Assembly: GCF_023053635.1 (NCBI RefSeq)
Contig: NC_086183.1
Span: 29,523,501-29,587,500 of the forward strand
Reading direction: 5' to 3'
Length of the DNA: 64,000 bases
From: Elgaria multicarinata webbii
Lineage: Eukaryota; Chordata; Lepidosauria; Squamata; Anguidae
Part shown: positions 49,401 through 62,000 of the stretch, one piece after another
Numbering within the stretch: the first letter of the stretch is position 1
Layout: each line of letters opens with the position of its first letter
The notes under the pieces: model-generated
Seen by the model: only the letters and a program-made list of their open reading frames with translations
Told to the model about the DNA's origin: nothing
Database searches by the model: none
Translations under genes and position numbers: made by a program

Positions 49401-50022
49401 CTGCTTCCCTTTTTTTTCTACCCCTTTTCTGGAGAGGTCAGCATTTTGGAAACCCAGAAGCCACACGGAGAAGTTGAGCGGGCAAATCTGATGCACAGAT
49501 AGATCGGTTTCTTTCGATCTCGCTGTGGAAACCAGAGCAGGGTTCTGGCCAAGAGCGGAGAAGGAAAATCAGGTGCAACTTTTGAAAGACTGGAGACAAC
49601 CAGGGTGGAACAAAAGTTGCTGCGAGTGACAAGTGGAGCCAAACTGTGAGGGGGAAAGAACATTGTCTTGGCTTTCCTTTGCCTTTTTTTGTGTGTGATA
49701 CGGACAAATGTTTCGAGCCGGGAAATTATTCTGAATTTCCACAAGGAGTTTTGGCAAGTTCCCCCCCCCCTTTTTTTTTCTTTTTAATGTTCTTTTCAAA
49801 CTTTGGATCCATCCTTCGATCTCTTGGGTGCTGACTTCACTGTAGATTTCGTCACTTGTTTTTGGATACAGGCTCCAACGCCGACTTCCCTTTCAGCCTT
49901 GTGCACTGCTCGGCAAAACCTGGGAGCCAGGAATTGTCCCCTGTTTCTTTCTGGGGGCCCGCTTCTCTGCCAATGAGCCCTTAGATCGCCTTGGGAGCTT
50001 GGTTTTGTTGGGGTTCGTGAAA
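49100..50022 (+). promoter_or_regulatory. AXL: AXL promoter and 5' UTR region
   Basis: Upstream of the AXL start codon are a TEAD-type GGAATGT (49108-49114), an AP-1 site TGAGTCA (49327-49333), a (CT)n run (about 49372-49398), and a poly-C/poly-T stretch near 49760-49780. Human AXL is a known target of YAP/TEAD and AP-1, so these sites are plausible controls. The transcription start is not defined. Short upstream ATGs occur in the last 350 bases. Confidence 0.5.
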
Positions 50023-50095
50023 ATGGGTCAGCTTGGCCGCTCTGTTCTCTCCTGCCTGCTGGCTTGGTGGATGGGCGTCAGCAGTGCCCAGGAAG
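50023..50095 (+). CDS. AXL: AXL exon 1 (coding)
   Basis: Codons 1-24 (MGQLGRSVLSCLLAWWMGVSSAQE) plus one base. ATG has A at -3 and G at +4. Donor GGAAG|GTGAGT. The signal peptide is likely cleaved after SSA or nearby. The assignment rests on phase match and synteny with exon 2, since signal peptides are not conserved. Confidence 0.85.
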
Positions 50096-53000
50096 GTGAG
50101 TTTGTGTCTGTTTGAGCGTGGAACGAGCAACAGACCGCTGGTGTCTGTTCAGTGGAGAGAGAAAGTAGGAATGGACAGGTGATGGCTATCCATGGCTACT
50201 AGCCCTGATGGCTATGTGCTACCGCCAGTATCCAAGGCAGTAAGCCTGTGTGTACCAGTTGCTGGGGAACATGGGTGGGAGGGTGCTGTTGCACCATGTC
50301 CTCTTTGTTGGTCCCTGGCTGATGGCTGGTTGGCCACGGTGTGAACAGAGTGCTGGACTAGATGGACCCTGGGTCTGATCCAGCCAGGGCTCTTCTTATG
50401 TTCTTATGTTATAGCATTAAGTGTGAACCAGGGAGACCCAGGTTCAAATCCCCGCTTGGTGGTGAGGAGGACCACCCTAACGCAGGCTTAGCCTACCTTG
50501 CAGGGCTGTTGTTAGGGTAAAATAAAACTAAAATCCTTCTTTGGCCCTGACACTCACCAGATGGTCTCGGACAAGTTACCATCTCTCAACCTAACCTACC
50601 TTTTAAGGTTGTTGTGAGGATAAAATGTGATTTCCCTACTCGCCTGCGCCCCCCCCCGGCTGAACTCTTAGGTTCAAGAGTTATTTGTTGAAGTTATTTA
50701 TTTAGTTAAGAGTGATTTATTATGAATCATGTTTTTAGCCCTCCGAGTTGCTCAGGGTCACTGCCCATATTATTCTCACAACAACCCTGCGAGGTGTGTT
50801 TAGGCTGAGAGATACCGACTGGTTCACGGCCACCCAGGGAGCAGCATAGCGGTGGAAAGGATTTGAACCCAGTCCCTTCGGTTTACATTGGATGTTCTGT
50901 TCACAGCGCCCGTCTGGCTTTCGAAACAACTAGATGAATAACAGAGGATTTCATCAAAACAGGCAGTCTGGCCTTTTGTCCCTGAGTCTGGTGACCGTAG
51001 AGGCTGATGATTCAGTTGTCCAGACTGGGATTTTTCAGGGGGGCCTCATTCGCTAGGAATTTCTCCTCTCCAGGTGTCTTCAGCTGGGCCATATCAGTCA
51101 CCGCTGCTAGAGCTCCACTTCCCTTGAGTCGCCCCTGGATTCAGAAGGGAAACTTGATTCTCTTTGAGTTGAGAGTCGCAAGTAAAAACAGTGATTGTAA
51201 CTAGATATGAGAGGCTGCTTTGGTGTTCCTGGGTAGATCCCTTGAGGGACCTTCATGGCTCCAATTGTGTGAATTAGCCATTCCAGGGTCAACGTTGACC
51301 CCACTTCGCACGTCACGTGCTGTTATTGATATGGTGTACATGGTCTTTACAGAGTTTGTTAAGCGAAATGAATAGGTCCCCGTCCCGAGGAGTTTCCAAC
51401 TTACGTTTTGATTAAGTTGCAGATGGGGAGGGAGGGAAGCCGGATAACAAGAAATAAAATGAGCAAATGCACGTTTTGTGGGCTTAGACATTTACTGAGG
51501 ACCAAGAAGTGTTTAAAAACCGGGGATTTCCTTTCATTGTTGGATGAAGCAGGGGTACAAATTCATGTCGCAGATGGCCAGAACCAGAAAGAACTCCAAC
51601 TCAATGGGCGTGGATCTGTGTGTCCGGTGTTTGCCTAAAACGGGCGTTAGATTCTGAATCGGGGAAACACAAGACTGCACACAGAGGCCAAGACAATTAT
51701 TATTTATTAATTAACACCCCACTTTTCGACAAGATACTCAAGTTGGTTTGCATTGTAAATCAACAATATCTCTATACAGTACATCAATAAGAACAAATTA
51801 AAAACAATAGAACGATAATGCCTGGAGCTTTTTCTCTGACACCGCACACGTCTTTGTACTCCCTGCTGAATAATATCTGGAATCACTACTGCCACTACAT
51901 TCGAGAACTATATTTGTGTTTGCTAGCATGGATTAAAATCCACGCTCCACATTTTAAGGTTGCGTCGAACAAGTGGAAAAAAGTCTAGCCATGTGCCAGC
52001 CTGGCTATATGACAGGTTTATTTATTTTATTTTATTTTATTTTATTATTGCATTTATATCCCGCCTTTTTTCTTCCAAGGAACCCAAGGCAGCGTACATA
52101 ATCCTCCTCTTCTCTTTTTTATCCTCACAACAACAACCCTGTGAGGTAGGTTGGGCTGAGAGCCTGTGACTGGCCCAAAGTCACCCAGTGGGTTTCCATG
52201 GCTGAGTGGGGACTAGAACCCGGATCTCCCAACTCCCAGCCTGACACTTTAGCCACTATACCACACTAGCCACTGCACCGCACTTACCCATAGGTTGGTC
52301 CAAGGGAAAGTAATCTGTGCTCTTGAGTTCAGAGTTGCCCAATCCGGCACTCTCCAGACGTGTTGGGCTACACTCCCACACTTGTGTTGACTGGGGATGA
52401 TGGGATCTATGGCCAAATTGACGTTTTGCACCATGAGCTGCAATGCCCCTGCGGGGATGGGCTGTCACAGGTGGAAACCTCAGCTACGTCAAAGCCCCCC
52501 CACCTCAGAGGCGGGTTCTCAAGTTCCCGTAAACACTGGGTGCCTACTGGGGCCCTTCTTAAACAAATGACACCATCTAGAAAAAATGTGCAGCTTTATT
52601 CAAATCTGTATTGGTATTCGCCTCCCATCTGTACACCAGACCGTGAACGCTAAACTTGAACCTGTTCCTCTGGAGGCAGAGACTGCGTCAGCAACAGAGG
52701 GAGTGATCCTTCGTCAGCTGGGTGTTTTCAGAAGTAGTTTTTAAGGAAGCACCAGCATGCCCTGGGAATGGAACACAAACTTCCCTCTCTTTTTCCCCCC
52801 AGTTTCTGCAGGGGACGTGGGGCGTTGGCTCTGTGAGCTGCGATCCAATGAGTTAGGCAGGTTAATCTCACGGCCTGCCCCTCCCTCCCACACCTGGGAG
52901 GATACCTGAGTTTCCCCACGCCCACTTACCTTAGCGCAATCCCTTGGTAGGATGAAATGTCTATGATAGAATAACAAGGGAGGGAGGGAAAAACATTGTC

Positions 53001-56000
53001 TCAGTTCTGAGACAGCAGAAGCAACTAATGTAGATCAGGTCCAAACAAAGTTTAATATCCAAAACCTGGATTATTTAGAGGGGAGGGGCATCAAGGAATG
53101 TTGCCACCTCTTTTTCTGGCAAGGCTCCTGTATAGAAACCGAAATGCATTCATTGACTTATGGAATTCATTGCCATAAAGTCATTATTCATTTATTTATT
53201 TATTGCATTTATATACCGCCCCATAGCAGAAGCTCTCTGGGCGGTTCACAAAAGTTAAAAAACAGTAAACGTTAAAACAAATATACAAAGTTTAAAAACA
53301 TAAAAACAACAGTATCCTTATAAAAGCAGCTATTCTGGAGTCCGTTAAAAAACAAACTCAGCATATGATGTTAAATGCTGTTAAATGCCTGGGAGAAGAG
53401 AAAGGTCTTGACCTGGCGCCGAAAAGATAACAATGTTGGTGCCAAGCGAGCCTCATCGGGGAGATCATTTCATAATTGGTGGGGCCACCACTGAAAAGGC
53501 CCTGTCCCTTGTTGCCATCCTCTGAGCTTCCCTTGGAGTAGGTACTCAGAGGAGGACCTTAGGTGTAGAGCGTAGTGAAAGGGTAGGTTCATGTCGGGAG
53601 AGGCGTTCCATCACGTATTTTATCCCATTCTTTGTCCAGGGAACTCAGGGTGGTATACAGCACCATGTACATTGATGGTGCTATATAAATAAATATTAAT
53701 AATAATAATAATGGTGTATGTTGCCCTTTCCAACACACACACACACACACACACACACACTTTATTCTTACAACAGGTAGGTTAGATTGAGAGAGCATGA
53801 TTGCACCAAAGTCACACAGCTTTGCAGCTGAGCAAGGATTTGAACCCGAGTCTCTTTCCCCCCACTCCTCCCACGGCTCCGACATCCCCACAGTTCTAAT
53901 CAAACGCTTTGATAGCTACATATTCAGATTTGACATGCAAGGAGGGGGGGAGAGCTGTCCACAGATCAATGATAGCTCAATGGAAGGGAGGGAAGTTCTC
54001 ATAGAAGTGTTTATCGCTATGTGTTGTTGCTGTTAGGCTGCTGGTCCTGCCAAAGGGGAAAACTGCTCTCTGAAACACGTTGGACATTCACACCAAATAA
54101 ACACTTCCTCTTCCACCAGAGATTCATTCTCTCTACTTCTTTTTTCCTGGTTTCTGTTGGAGACAGAACGCTGGGCTAAATGGACTTCTGATGATGTGAT
54201 CCAGCAGTTCAGTTTTCATGTCCGTCATCCGACAGACCAAACCTGTCCCAGCATGAAAATGGGAGTGAGGTGGGAGGAATTCCAAAGCCGTCACAGCAAG
54301 GGGGAAACATAGTGACATTCTGAGTCCCCTGAACTCAGATGTGTGCAGGAAGGCGGAATAAGATGGATTGCTCAAAGAGAAGTGAGAATCACTTTGCACA
54401 TGCTCGAAGGCACTCTAATCTTTACTATGGCCTCCTATATTCCAAAGGATTATTTTATTTGTATTTTCATCCTTCCCCTTGCCTACGTTGGACTGCCACC
54501 CAATTTTAGGAAAAGAACCATCATGCCTTTTAACAACTTGGCTGTTTGTTTCTTGAAACCTTTGTAGAGATGTGTGGGCGTCATCTGCAACGCAGCGCAC
54601 CCTGTTTATTGCACTCGGTGATCTGCATTGCCTCAGTTACGTTGGGATTAGGGTTGCCAACTAACCGGAGAGGGGGGGGGGAACACAAGGCTTGCCCATC
54701 TCCTTTGCCTTTAACAGCAGCTCGATCCACAGAAATTAACAGGTGAAGCTGTCTGTGGCACAGTGATCAACACAGAGTGAAGGCCTCCTGTGAACCGCCC
54801 AGAGAGCTCCGGCTATTGGGCAGTATAGAAATGTAACAAATAAATAAATACCAATACCTACACTGCAGCCTGAGCTGCCATTTGAGGTGCAGGAGCAGGA
54901 GCAGGGCCGGCAAAAGAAGAAGAAGAAGTTGGCAACCCTCTTCGTGATAGGGGGTCAGTGTGGGTGATTAATCTGGGCCAGTTGATCATCTTTTCCTTTC
55001 CCACTTTGGTGCTGTGATTCAGCCAAACTTGGAGGAATGAGAAGTTTACAGCTGGTGAATCAGCTTGCTGAGGAGGGGGGAGTGGATAGAGCAAGCTGTC
55101 TTTCCAACAGAGAGAGAAGAGGGGCTCTTGATGGCTGGGCCTCGGGGACCCTATTAAGTGTCAGTATTGGATTGCAATAAGTAGTTGAGAGTTCGGACAC
55201 AAATGGATCTCCACCCTGTGGTGACTTGGGCCAACGCTTTCCCCCTGGGGCTGGGAGAGGCGGTCTTGTTTACATCATTTGCTCAGTGACATCATAGGGT
55301 CGAAAGGGGACCCAAAGGGCCATCCAGTCCACCCCGGTGGAGCTCCACCGGTCCTCTCTTCCCTATTATTGTTAGCTTTTATTGTTTTTAATTGCTGGTT
55401 TATTGTGTTTATGCTTTTATTGCTTTTAATATTTTAACTGTTCTGCTGTATTTTATTGTTGTCAGCCACCTTGCTTCTGCCCTGCAAGGCGGCCAAGAAA
55501 TGTTTTAAATAAACAAATCAAATAAATACTCAGTCCTGAGCGTGCTCCAACCATCCAGCGGGTGCGGTGCAGAACAAATCCCCCTCCCTCAAACAGGGCT
55601 GGGCCAGGCGTCCGCCCAGAGATAATGCCGTCAATGTCTGTAGGAAGCACTTGAGAAAGTAACATAAGGACCAAGGATAGCTCTCTGCCCCGAGATGCTT
55701 ACAATCAGTTTCAGAAACAGCCAGAGCAAGGGAACAGAGGGGAGAGAGAGACAGAGAGAGAGAGATGATTCTTGCACGGAGGAGTTTCAAGGTCTGTAGG
55801 CATAGATGGGTCCATCCGCCCCCGCCCCCCTCATCCTGCCTAGAGAAAGGGACGTGAGGCCCAAAAGTGAGGTCTTGGGTTTCTTCCAACCACATGAGTT
55901 TTGTTTCTCAGGCCCTGGAATGTGTCCCTCATTCCTCAAGGGTTAACAGTGGCTACGGGGGCAGGATATTCTCAGACTGATTTATTAACCAGCCGCTCTG

Positions 56001-59000
56001 CCTTCTCTGTTCCACACACACACACAGCATCTGTTGGCGTGTGCATCCCAGGCACAGCTCTTGCTTTCGAAGGGGCGCAGAAATCCTCCACCCTTGTTTT
56101 GCAGCTGAGAGCTGTGCAATGAACAACACGCTTTTATTCCGGCTGAGTTCGCTAGCTGGGAAGGACGGCCGGCTCCTGATCACATTTAGAACTGGGACTA
56201 ACATTGATTCGGTGCCACATAGGAATGAGCTGGTGATAACTTCAGTAGCTGGACTTTGGCCAAAGGAGCTCAGAGCCAAAACAACATTACTTTAAATCCG
56301 TATCGAGGAGCTAGGTCTTCCCTCTTTGCCCCTATTTTTACTCTAGAGCAGGCTCGGGGGGCGGGTGTGTGTGTGGCAAATCTGGATCTTAGCCCTCCCT
56401 ATCTAAGGTGATCCTATGAAAAGGAGGACAGGGCTCCTGTAGCTTTAACAGTTACATAAAAAAGGGACTTTCAGCAGGTGTCATTTGTATATATGGGGAA
56501 CCTGGTGAAATTCCCCCTTCATCACAACAGTTAAAGCTGCAGGAGCTATACTATAGTGACCAGATTTAAAAGAGGGCAGGGCACCTGCAGCTTTAACTGT
56601 TGTGATGAAGAGGGAATTTCACCAGGTTCTCCATATATACAAATGACACCTGCTGAAATTTCCTTTTCAATACAACTGTTAAAGATACAGGAGCCCTGTC
56701 CTCCTTTTCATAGGGTCACCCTATCACCCGGTGGTAGGGTCCTGATCCAGGCCATAGGCCCGGTGTCTGCTCTAGAGTATTTTTTTTTTAAAAAAACACA
56801 CGTAGTTGCTGGACACAGATTTAATGCTATAAATAAATGTAAAGTAATGTGAGGAGATGCTTAACCCTCCTTCCCCCACAACGTCCTCGTAGTTGTTCCC
56901 CCTTTCGACACCACCTGAGTTCCAGACCTGAGTTTACCTCACAAATGGGGGCCTGGGTCTTTGGTGGGGGGCAAAGGAGGGAATGAATGTAGTTGTGAGG
57001 GGGGCGTTGGAAGTAGGAGGCAAAGAGCTTAATTCTTCCTCCACAGGCGTCTCTGAGCTGTTACCACCACCACCATCAGGTTTCCAGATGGTGTTTAGTT
57101 TACCTCAGAAACGTGTCTGGATGGATCCCTGGCAGGGTGGGGGGAAGGGTAGGGTGACCCTATGGAAAGGAGGACTGGGCTCCTGTATCTTTAACAGTTG
57201 TATTGAAAAGGGGATTTCAGCAGGTGTCATTTGTATATATGAGGAAGCTGGTGAAATTTCCTCTTCATCACACCAGTTAAAGCTGCAGGTGTAATGCCCT
57301 CTTTTAAATCTGGTCACTCTAGTATAGCTCCTGCACCTTTAACTGTGGTGATGAAGAGGAAAATTTCACCAGGTTCTCCATATATACAAATGACACCTGC
57401 TGAAATGCCCTTTTCAATACAACTGCTAAAGATACAGGAGCCCGGTCCTTCTTTTCATAGGGTCACCCTAGATAGGAAGGGGGAGGCGTGAAGTAGTGTC
57501 CCCCTCACAGCTCTCTGCTGAAAATTACCTCACCCCCTGCCCCCAATTTGGTGTTTGTCAGCAAAACAGGTCTGGGAGCCCCAATTTGCCAATGTAACAT
57601 TTGGTTTATTGGGCTTCAGTTACTCTCTCACTCCTAGCTGGGAACTGCCTCATAAAAGGGGTGTTTAATCCTGTCCTGATCTGGTGAAATTTCTCTTCCT
57701 TGCAACAGTTGAAGCTGCAGGAGCCCTGCCCTCTTTTGTATCTGGTCAGGAGAACAGCTCTAAAGAACAGTTGGGTAGGGTGACCCTATGGAAAAGAGGA
57801 CCAGGCTCCTGCATCTTTAACAGTTGTGATGAAGAGGGGATTTCACCAGGGCCTGCAAGCCTACCAATGACACCTGCTGAAATTCCCTCCTCAATGCAAT
57901 GGTTAAAGATACAGGAGCCCGGTCCTCCTTTCCATAGGGTCACCCTACCCAACCCTTCTTTGGAGCTGTTCTACAGAGTCTGGTAGCCTCCAACCTTGAG
58001 AAGAGGCTTCTCTGCTCTGCCCTGGTCCACATTGCATCGCATCTCAGGAGAATTGCAAGAGCCGTCATTAAGTGGGTGGATCCAGCTGCCACCCTTGGCA
58101 GCTGGTGACAGAGAGGCGAGTAGAGGCACCCTCCGTAGCCTGCCTAGCTGGCCAGATCAGAACGTCATCACTCCCTCCTCCGGCCTCAAACTGGTACATT
58201 CCAGAAGACGAGAAGTAAAAGAAAGGACAAACCTTGTTAATGGGTTGCCAACATTTTCACAAACCCTCGCTCCTGTGCCTTTAAACAGCCGCTTTGATCT
58301 GCGGCAGACAGCTGCAGGTAGCAATGGTTTCCTCTGTGCTTAAAAGCCTCACCTGCTGAATTCTGCAGATCAAACAGCTGCTACCAACGCAAGAGCAGGC
58401 CAAGTTATCTTGTTCTGGTCTGTTGGCAGCCCTTAAAAGATCTCCAAGGTATAATTTGACTCAGAGCTTGCTAGGGCTTCACTCCAGAACCATTTTGCAA
58501 TGACAAGGCACAGCCCTGGAACATGGGAAGTAAAAATAATTTTTAAAAAGACAACATCTCTGAGCATAGTTTCCCCTTACTCTCTCATGTTAAGACCGTA
58601 CAGTTGTTGTTTTTACAGAAAATTATAAACTCCAGATTTTATTTGGAGGGAAGGGGACTATGACAGAGTTAAAATAACTTGGTTGCAGTAAATAGGGGCG
58701 GGCGGGCTTAGATAATGGCTAATATTTAAGAATCTAGTAGGTTCATCTCCACCCTCCCAGGAAGAACAACATGGCAAAGAGATCAACCTAGTCCCATAGT
58801 TTGGCCAGAGAAGCAACAGTTGCAGTGAGCTCGTTTCGCCCTTCCCTGCCAGAAAGAACACCGATAAGAACGTTGAAACTACTACCCTGTTTCCCCAAAA
58901 ATAAGACAGTGTCTTATATTAATTTTTGCTCCCAAAGATGCGCTAGGTCTTATTTTCAGGGGATGTCTTATTTTTCCATGAAGAAGAATACCTTATATTA

Positions 59001-62000
59001 CAACGAGGGGCAAAACTGGAAGTAGGTCTTATTTTCAGGGGATGCCTTATATTACAGCGAGGGGCAAAACTGGAAGTAGGTCTTATTTTCGGGGGATGTC
59101 TTACTTTCGGGGAAACAGGGTAAGTTGTACTCTCCTCTTTTTTTTTCCTCCTCCCTCCCAGTCCCTTTTCCTTTTGTGTCGTGTCTTTTAGATTATAAGC
59201 TTGAACTCTGTTATTATTCATCTTTGTAAGCCATTCTGGGAGCCTTTTTGGGGTGGGGCTGAAGAGGGGGGTTAAAATGCTGTAAGTAAATGAATAGGTA
59301 TGGGAAGAAACTGGACAGTTGAGCGGCTAGGCTCCCGGGTTTTATTGCTTCAATGCTTTCTCTTTCCCCTCCAGCTGTGTACTTTAAAGAGAGCCCTTCG
59401 AACCTGACGTCCTCTTTGGGCAAAGACGTGATGCTCTCCTGTTCCGTCCACGCCCTTGGCGAGCCGCCTGAGATCAGCTGGTTGCGGGATGGTGCCGCCC
59501 TGGAGTTTGCCGACAGTAACCAGGTGCAGGTGCCCTTGGACGATGAACAGTGGATGACCACCAGCACACTGAGGTGAGCGTCTTGCAGACCCAGTGGCTT
59601 ATTTGGGGCTTGTTGTTGGCTTGGTATTGGGGCCAATTTGCTTGGCTGGTTATTTATTTATTGCATTTCTATACTGCCCAATAGCCGAAGAAGCTCTCAC
59701 TAGTGCAGCCTTCCCCCAACCTGGTGCCCTCCAGATGTGTTGGACTACAGTCCCCATCATCTTCTACCGGCAGGGCTGGCAGTGGTGGCTAGGGATGATG
59801 GGGCTTGAGGTCTGGAGGGCACCAGTTTAAGGACGTCTGGTCTACCTGGTGTTGCATGCTTCCTCCATCTCCCCATATAACATAGGCACATGGAAAAATA
59901 CACACCTTGGGGTTCAGTGAAGAAAAAGACACCTTCCTCCTACTAAGAAAAGTTGGGTCTCCAGTGTCTCAAAGCAGCTGCCCATAATGTGTGCAATATA
60001 GAAATTAGCCTGCAACAAGAGGAAATGAGATCCCATGGAAAATATAGAAACGACCTTTGGTGTTACATGCTTGAGTTAGGCTACGATCTCGTCCTCTCTT
60101 CACGTGAACGGATTACCATCTTCCTCTTGGAGCTGCGGTGCTGGCTGGCTGGCTGCGAGGTGTGTGTGTGTCTCAATGTGCGTGCACTGTGCATGAGGGT
60201 GTGTGACTCATTGGGAAATATTATTTCCAGTTGCTCAACTCCAAAGCGAGAGAACTTGGCGGGAAGGCCAAGACTCTGACATCACGGTGCCTTTCTCCTC
60301 TCCTTCTTTCACTGCCCTCTTGACTTGAGAGGCCTAGCAAAGTGGGGATAGGGGCGCAGGAAGCAGGCTGTAGCTAGAACTGTGTTACAAGCAGGGTTTT
60401 CAGGAGGGGATGACATAATATATCACTAACGAATACACTGCCATCAAAATGCATGGTGCTTTTAAAGAGTAGCCTAAATGTTCACGACATCTTTCTCCTG
60501 CTTTCCCTGCGAGGAGCTCAGGGTCTCGTACATGGCTCTTTCCCCCTCTTTTATCCTTGCAACTGTCCTCCTGCCAGGTAGGTTAGGTTGAGGGAGAGTG
60601 ACTTGCCCAAAGTCACCCAGTGAGGATATGAACCCAGGTCTCCCGAGTTGTAATACTGGGGTGGATAACCCTGTGGCCTTTTCAAGAACCCTCTGTGTGC
60701 AGTCTGTTCAGATCTCTTGCAAGAGTGATCTGTGCCTTTCCTCCGAAGCCTGCTGCTTGGGAAGGGAGAGGGAGAAAAGGGGGTGGCAGAGAGAGAAAAG
60801 GGGTCCCCCACTCACTTTTGCCTTTGGGCCCTGCCCGCTGCTAGCATGAAACCCCCATGAGAAAATGCAGCCCCCCACAGAAAAAAAAGGTTGTCCATCC
60901 CTGTTCTAGTCCAATTCTCTAACCACTATGACTGTACCAGAGTCTGAGGGCAGGTGATGCTGAAGCTGAGAAGATCAAAGCAAAAAGACCATTCACTGCC
61001 CCAAAGAGATGGCAATCTAATTTTTGACTATGGGTGAGTGGGTAGCAAGGCCCATTTCACAGTGAAATTTACAACAGTGAAATTTACAATAGCCAGGGCT
61101 GTTTGGGTTTGTGATTCAGTCTGGGATGAATGAAGAGCATTCTGAGAATCTTGGCTTTCATTTTTAAAAAAGAAAGGAAGTTTCTAGCCCTGATGATTAT
61201 TGGCTCAGGACTATGTTCTTGGAGGAAGGAAACCATCGAGTGTGAGCTGGAAGCAAACTTGCATGCCAATTTCCTTCTTTCTTTGTAAAATGTATTTCTC
61301 TTCTGCTAGTTGTAGGGACAGGTGAAGAGCTATTTGGACAATTAAGCTCTGACCTGAGGAAATCCTACTCAGTCACCACCAGCGGCTTCCTGGCTGGGGT
61401 TGATGGGATTTGTAGTCCAACACTTCTGGGGGGCACCTTGTTGGGGGACACTGCTAGATCCCCTGAAGTTTTGTGGCTGAAATTCAGACGGTCATTTTCT
61501 GCCGATGACGATCGGAAACCACATTTCTACCCTTTAGTTCCCACGCTGGTTTTTTTTTTATTATTATTATTATTATTTTATTGCTCATTAGCTGGATGGG
61601 CTCAGTGAAGCCTCTTCCCCTCCCACACACACTTTTAATAGCCGTTTCTTTTTGTTTTATAACACCTATAAATGCACCTCAGCTTTGATAAACAGCAAGA
61701 GAAACAACGCACAGCTGGAATAAACAAGAAGGGTATAAAGCACATTTGTAAAATAAACTCAAAAACTAGCAGATTAGATCCTTTGTTTTGTCTGCTGCTG
61801 CTACTTGGGATGCAGAGCAGAAAACAGGCAGAGGGACCTCGGGAATTTGAAGATGAAAAGGGAAAGAATCCTGACCTGCAAATAAACAGAGAGGTTGCTG
61901 GCCTTTCTATGATGACGCAATACGTCCTCCCCCCTGCACAAAACCGGAAACATTCCCTAACTAGCAATAAACTATTTCCTGCCTTCTCCAACCTGGTGCC

